Below are positions 62,921-64,000 of a stretch of 64,000 bases of DNA, one piece after another. The DNA comes from Bacillus mycoides. Lineage in GTDB: Bacteria > Bacillota > Bacilli > Bacillales > Bacillaceae_G. The notes beneath the pieces were generated by a model, which saw only the letters and a program-made list of their open reading frames with translations, had not been told where the DNA came from and searched no databases. The translations under genes and the position numbers were made by a program. Location of the stretch: positions 1 through 64,000 of the forward strand of contig NZ_LXLV01000057.1 in assembly GCF_001757995.1 (NCBI RefSeq), in the 5' to 3' direction. Each line of letters starts with the position of its first letter. Position 1 is the first letter of the stretch.

Positions 62921-62978
62921 TTTTACTTTTTCATACATCTATAATCCGCTTGAATTATACGTGTATGAAAAAGTAAAA
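62921..62978. promoter_or_regulatory. Perfect 17-bp inverted repeat
   Basis: TTTTACTTTTTCATACA (62921-62937) and TGTATGAAAAAGTAAAA (62962-62978) with a 24-bp spacer, 120 bp upstream of the monooxygenase start. Too widely spaced for a terminator; an operator pair is plausible. Confidence 0.4.
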
Positions 62979-63023
62979 CTAAAGTACTCACTTTAGTAGA
63001 CACCAAAATAATAAAAACATTAT

Positions 63024-63075
63024 AAGCGGTCGTAACCCTAAAAATTATAAAGGGTTACGACCGCTTAATTTTTTT
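63024..63075 (+). terminator. Strong hairpin terminator with no gene upstream
   Basis: Perfect 16-bp arms AAGCGGTCGTAACCCT (63024-63039) and AGGGTTACGACCGCTT (63051-63066) then T7. No plus-strand gene precedes it, so it may end a small RNA or be the tail of a lost gene. Confidence 0.55.
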
Positions 63076-63278
63076 GCTCAATGGCTTAACCATTCTCATC
63101 TGTAAACAACGTATTATTAAATACTTTTCTATCCCCCCTATCATTTTCAACACATAAAGTTTCATTCGTCTCGATTTTCTTTCTCAATATTGCAGCTCAT
63201 ACAACAATCATGTAGCATTACCGTATCGATGTAATGGTTCATCATCTTAAACCTTTCGACTAATTACCAGGAGGTAAA

Positions 63279-63623
63279 GTGATTGAAATGAATAAACAAG
63301 AACAATTAAATGTTATAAAAAAAGATTTTATTGATTCTCAAAAAGTATTATTGGCAATTGGTGATGAAACTCGTCAAGCTATTTTATTCGTGTTAATGGA
63401 AACGGAATGTCAAACCGGATTGCGTGTAGGAGAAATTACGAAACAAACACACCTTTCTCGACCAGCAGTATCACATCACCTTAGGATTTTACGAGAAGCA
63501 GGTATTATTTTAATGCGAAAAGAAGGTACAAAAAACTTTTATTATATTGATATACGTACAAAATTAGGTTTATTAAAAAATCTTGTATTAGATATTGAAA
63601 AGCTATTGCACAACTTTTATTGA
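63279..63623 (+). CDS. ArsR-family transcription regulator
   Basis: The 114-residue winged helix has IGDETRQAILFVLMETECQT, RVGEITKQTHLSRPAVSHHL and REAGIILMRKEGTKNFYYID. No metal-binding Cys pair of true arsenic sensors is visible, so it probably senses something else. The frame starts at GTG with AGGAGGTAAA just upstream; an ATG 9 bp later is also possible. It is 18 bp upstream of the oxidoreductase gene, likely regulating that operon. Confidence 0.87.
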   Translation: MIEMNKQEQLNVIKKDFIDSQKVLLAIGDETRQAILFVLMETECQTGLRVGEITKQTHLSRPAVSHHLRILREAGIILMRKEGTKNFYYIDIRTKLGLLKNLVLDIEKLLHNFY

Positions 63624-63641
63624 AATTTGGAGGTATAAGAA

Positions 63642-64000
63642 ATGAAAGCGATGATAATTGATAAGTACGGGAAAGTTCCAATGCGTATGGCAGAGGTACC
63701 TACTCCTGAAATAAATGAGTATGAAGTGCTCGCAGAAATTCATGCAGCTAGTATTAACCCAATTGACTTTAAAATACGCGATGGAAAAGTGAAGATGTTG
63801 CTTAAATATGAAATGCCCCTAATCCTTGGTAATGACTTTTCCGGTGTCATCGTGAAGGTTGGATCAAAAGTAACTCACTTTAAAGTCGGTGATGAAATAT
63901 ATGCCCGTCCAAGAAAAAATAAGATTGGTACTTTTGCGGAATATATAGCCATTCATGAGGATGATATAGCCTTAAAACCGAAAAATTTAAGTTTTGAGGA
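63642..64000 (+). CDS. Zinc-type alcohol dehydrogenase/quinone oxidoreductase, cut by window end
   Basis: The first ~119 residues are visible: MKAMIIDKYGKVPMRMAEVP, IHAASINPIDFKIRDGK, LILGNDFSGVIVKVGS and FKVGDEIYARP. They form the GroES-like domain of a medium-chain reductase. TGGAGGTATAAGA precedes the ATG. It continues beyond 64000. Co-transcribed with the ArsR gene, a common pairing for aldehyde- or quinone-responsive operons. Confidence 0.85.
   Translation, partial: MKAMIIDKYGKVPMRMAEVPTPEINEYEVLAEIHAASINPIDFKIRDGKVKMLLKYEMPLILGNDFSGVIVKVGSKVTHFKVGDEIYARPRKNKIGTFAEYIAIHEDDIALKPKNLSFE

Overview
The window looks like a chromosome segment of a Bacillus cereus-group bacterium. It is AT-rich, has strong AGGAGG-type ribosome binding sites and Rho-independent hairpins, and carries families typical of that group: bacillithiol deacetylase with YojF, a Cys-His-Glu arylamine N-acetyltransferase, DUF4003, DUF3916, YjfA-like secreted proteins, and a liquefying alpha-amylase. 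The species was not resolved.

Layout. 1-5.7 kb is an accessory block. It holds an IS3-family remnant, a secreted pore-forming toxin related to binary-toxin B components (protective antigen/Vip1/Ib) but without the PA14 domain, a small membrane protein, and a two-component system. Three copies of one 44-bp operator, each built from four 11-bp units and each exactly 10 nt from a -10-like hexamer, lie upstream of the toxin, the small-protein unit and the two-component system. 6-9 kb has a soluble PAS kinase and a frameshifted adhesin. 9-10.5 kb has a Bcr/CflA-type MFS pump whose mRNA leader encodes a short Pro-Pro peptide and two anti-Shine-Dalgarno segments. 10.7-21.4 kb is an amine/beta-alanine catabolic cluster (FAD amine oxidase, aldehyde dehydrogenase, MATE transporter, cupin, malonate-semialdehyde-type dehydrogenase, class III aminotransferase, YtcJ-type amidohydrolase). 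It faces a MerR regulator fused to a zinc-ribbon/methyltransferase-like domain, and its promoter has the 19-bp spacer typical of MerR control.

21-38 kb is mostly core or house-keeping: bshB2-yojF, an ArsB/NhaD transporter, DinB proteins, a LysR/quinone oxidoreductase pair, a histidine phosphatase, a GNAT gene with a premature stop, a MutS2-like ATPase without Smr domain, and a lipoprotein. At 38-43 kb a 294-bp segment (nat 3' end to pepF 5' end) is present twice, flanking amylase and nat; the first copy is decayed. 43-51 kb has three agmatine-deiminase-family proteins (one a lipoprotein), a lipoprotein amidohydrolase, a second MerR regulator, bestrophin, PsiE, and a tiny membrane peptide. 51.6-53.8 kb is a complete-looking IS200/IS605 element (tnpA, tnpB, omega-RNA region); an orphan right end of a related element lies at 48.3 kb.

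54-64 kb has a serine hydrolase, an MFS/LysR pair, YdcF-like and DUF3916 proteins, tandem paralogous membrane proteins next to remnants of a DUF4176-like and a glycerophosphodiesterase gene, an FAD monooxygenase, and an ArsR regulator followed by an oxidoreductase cut by the window end. All family names come from reading the translations; no database search was run.
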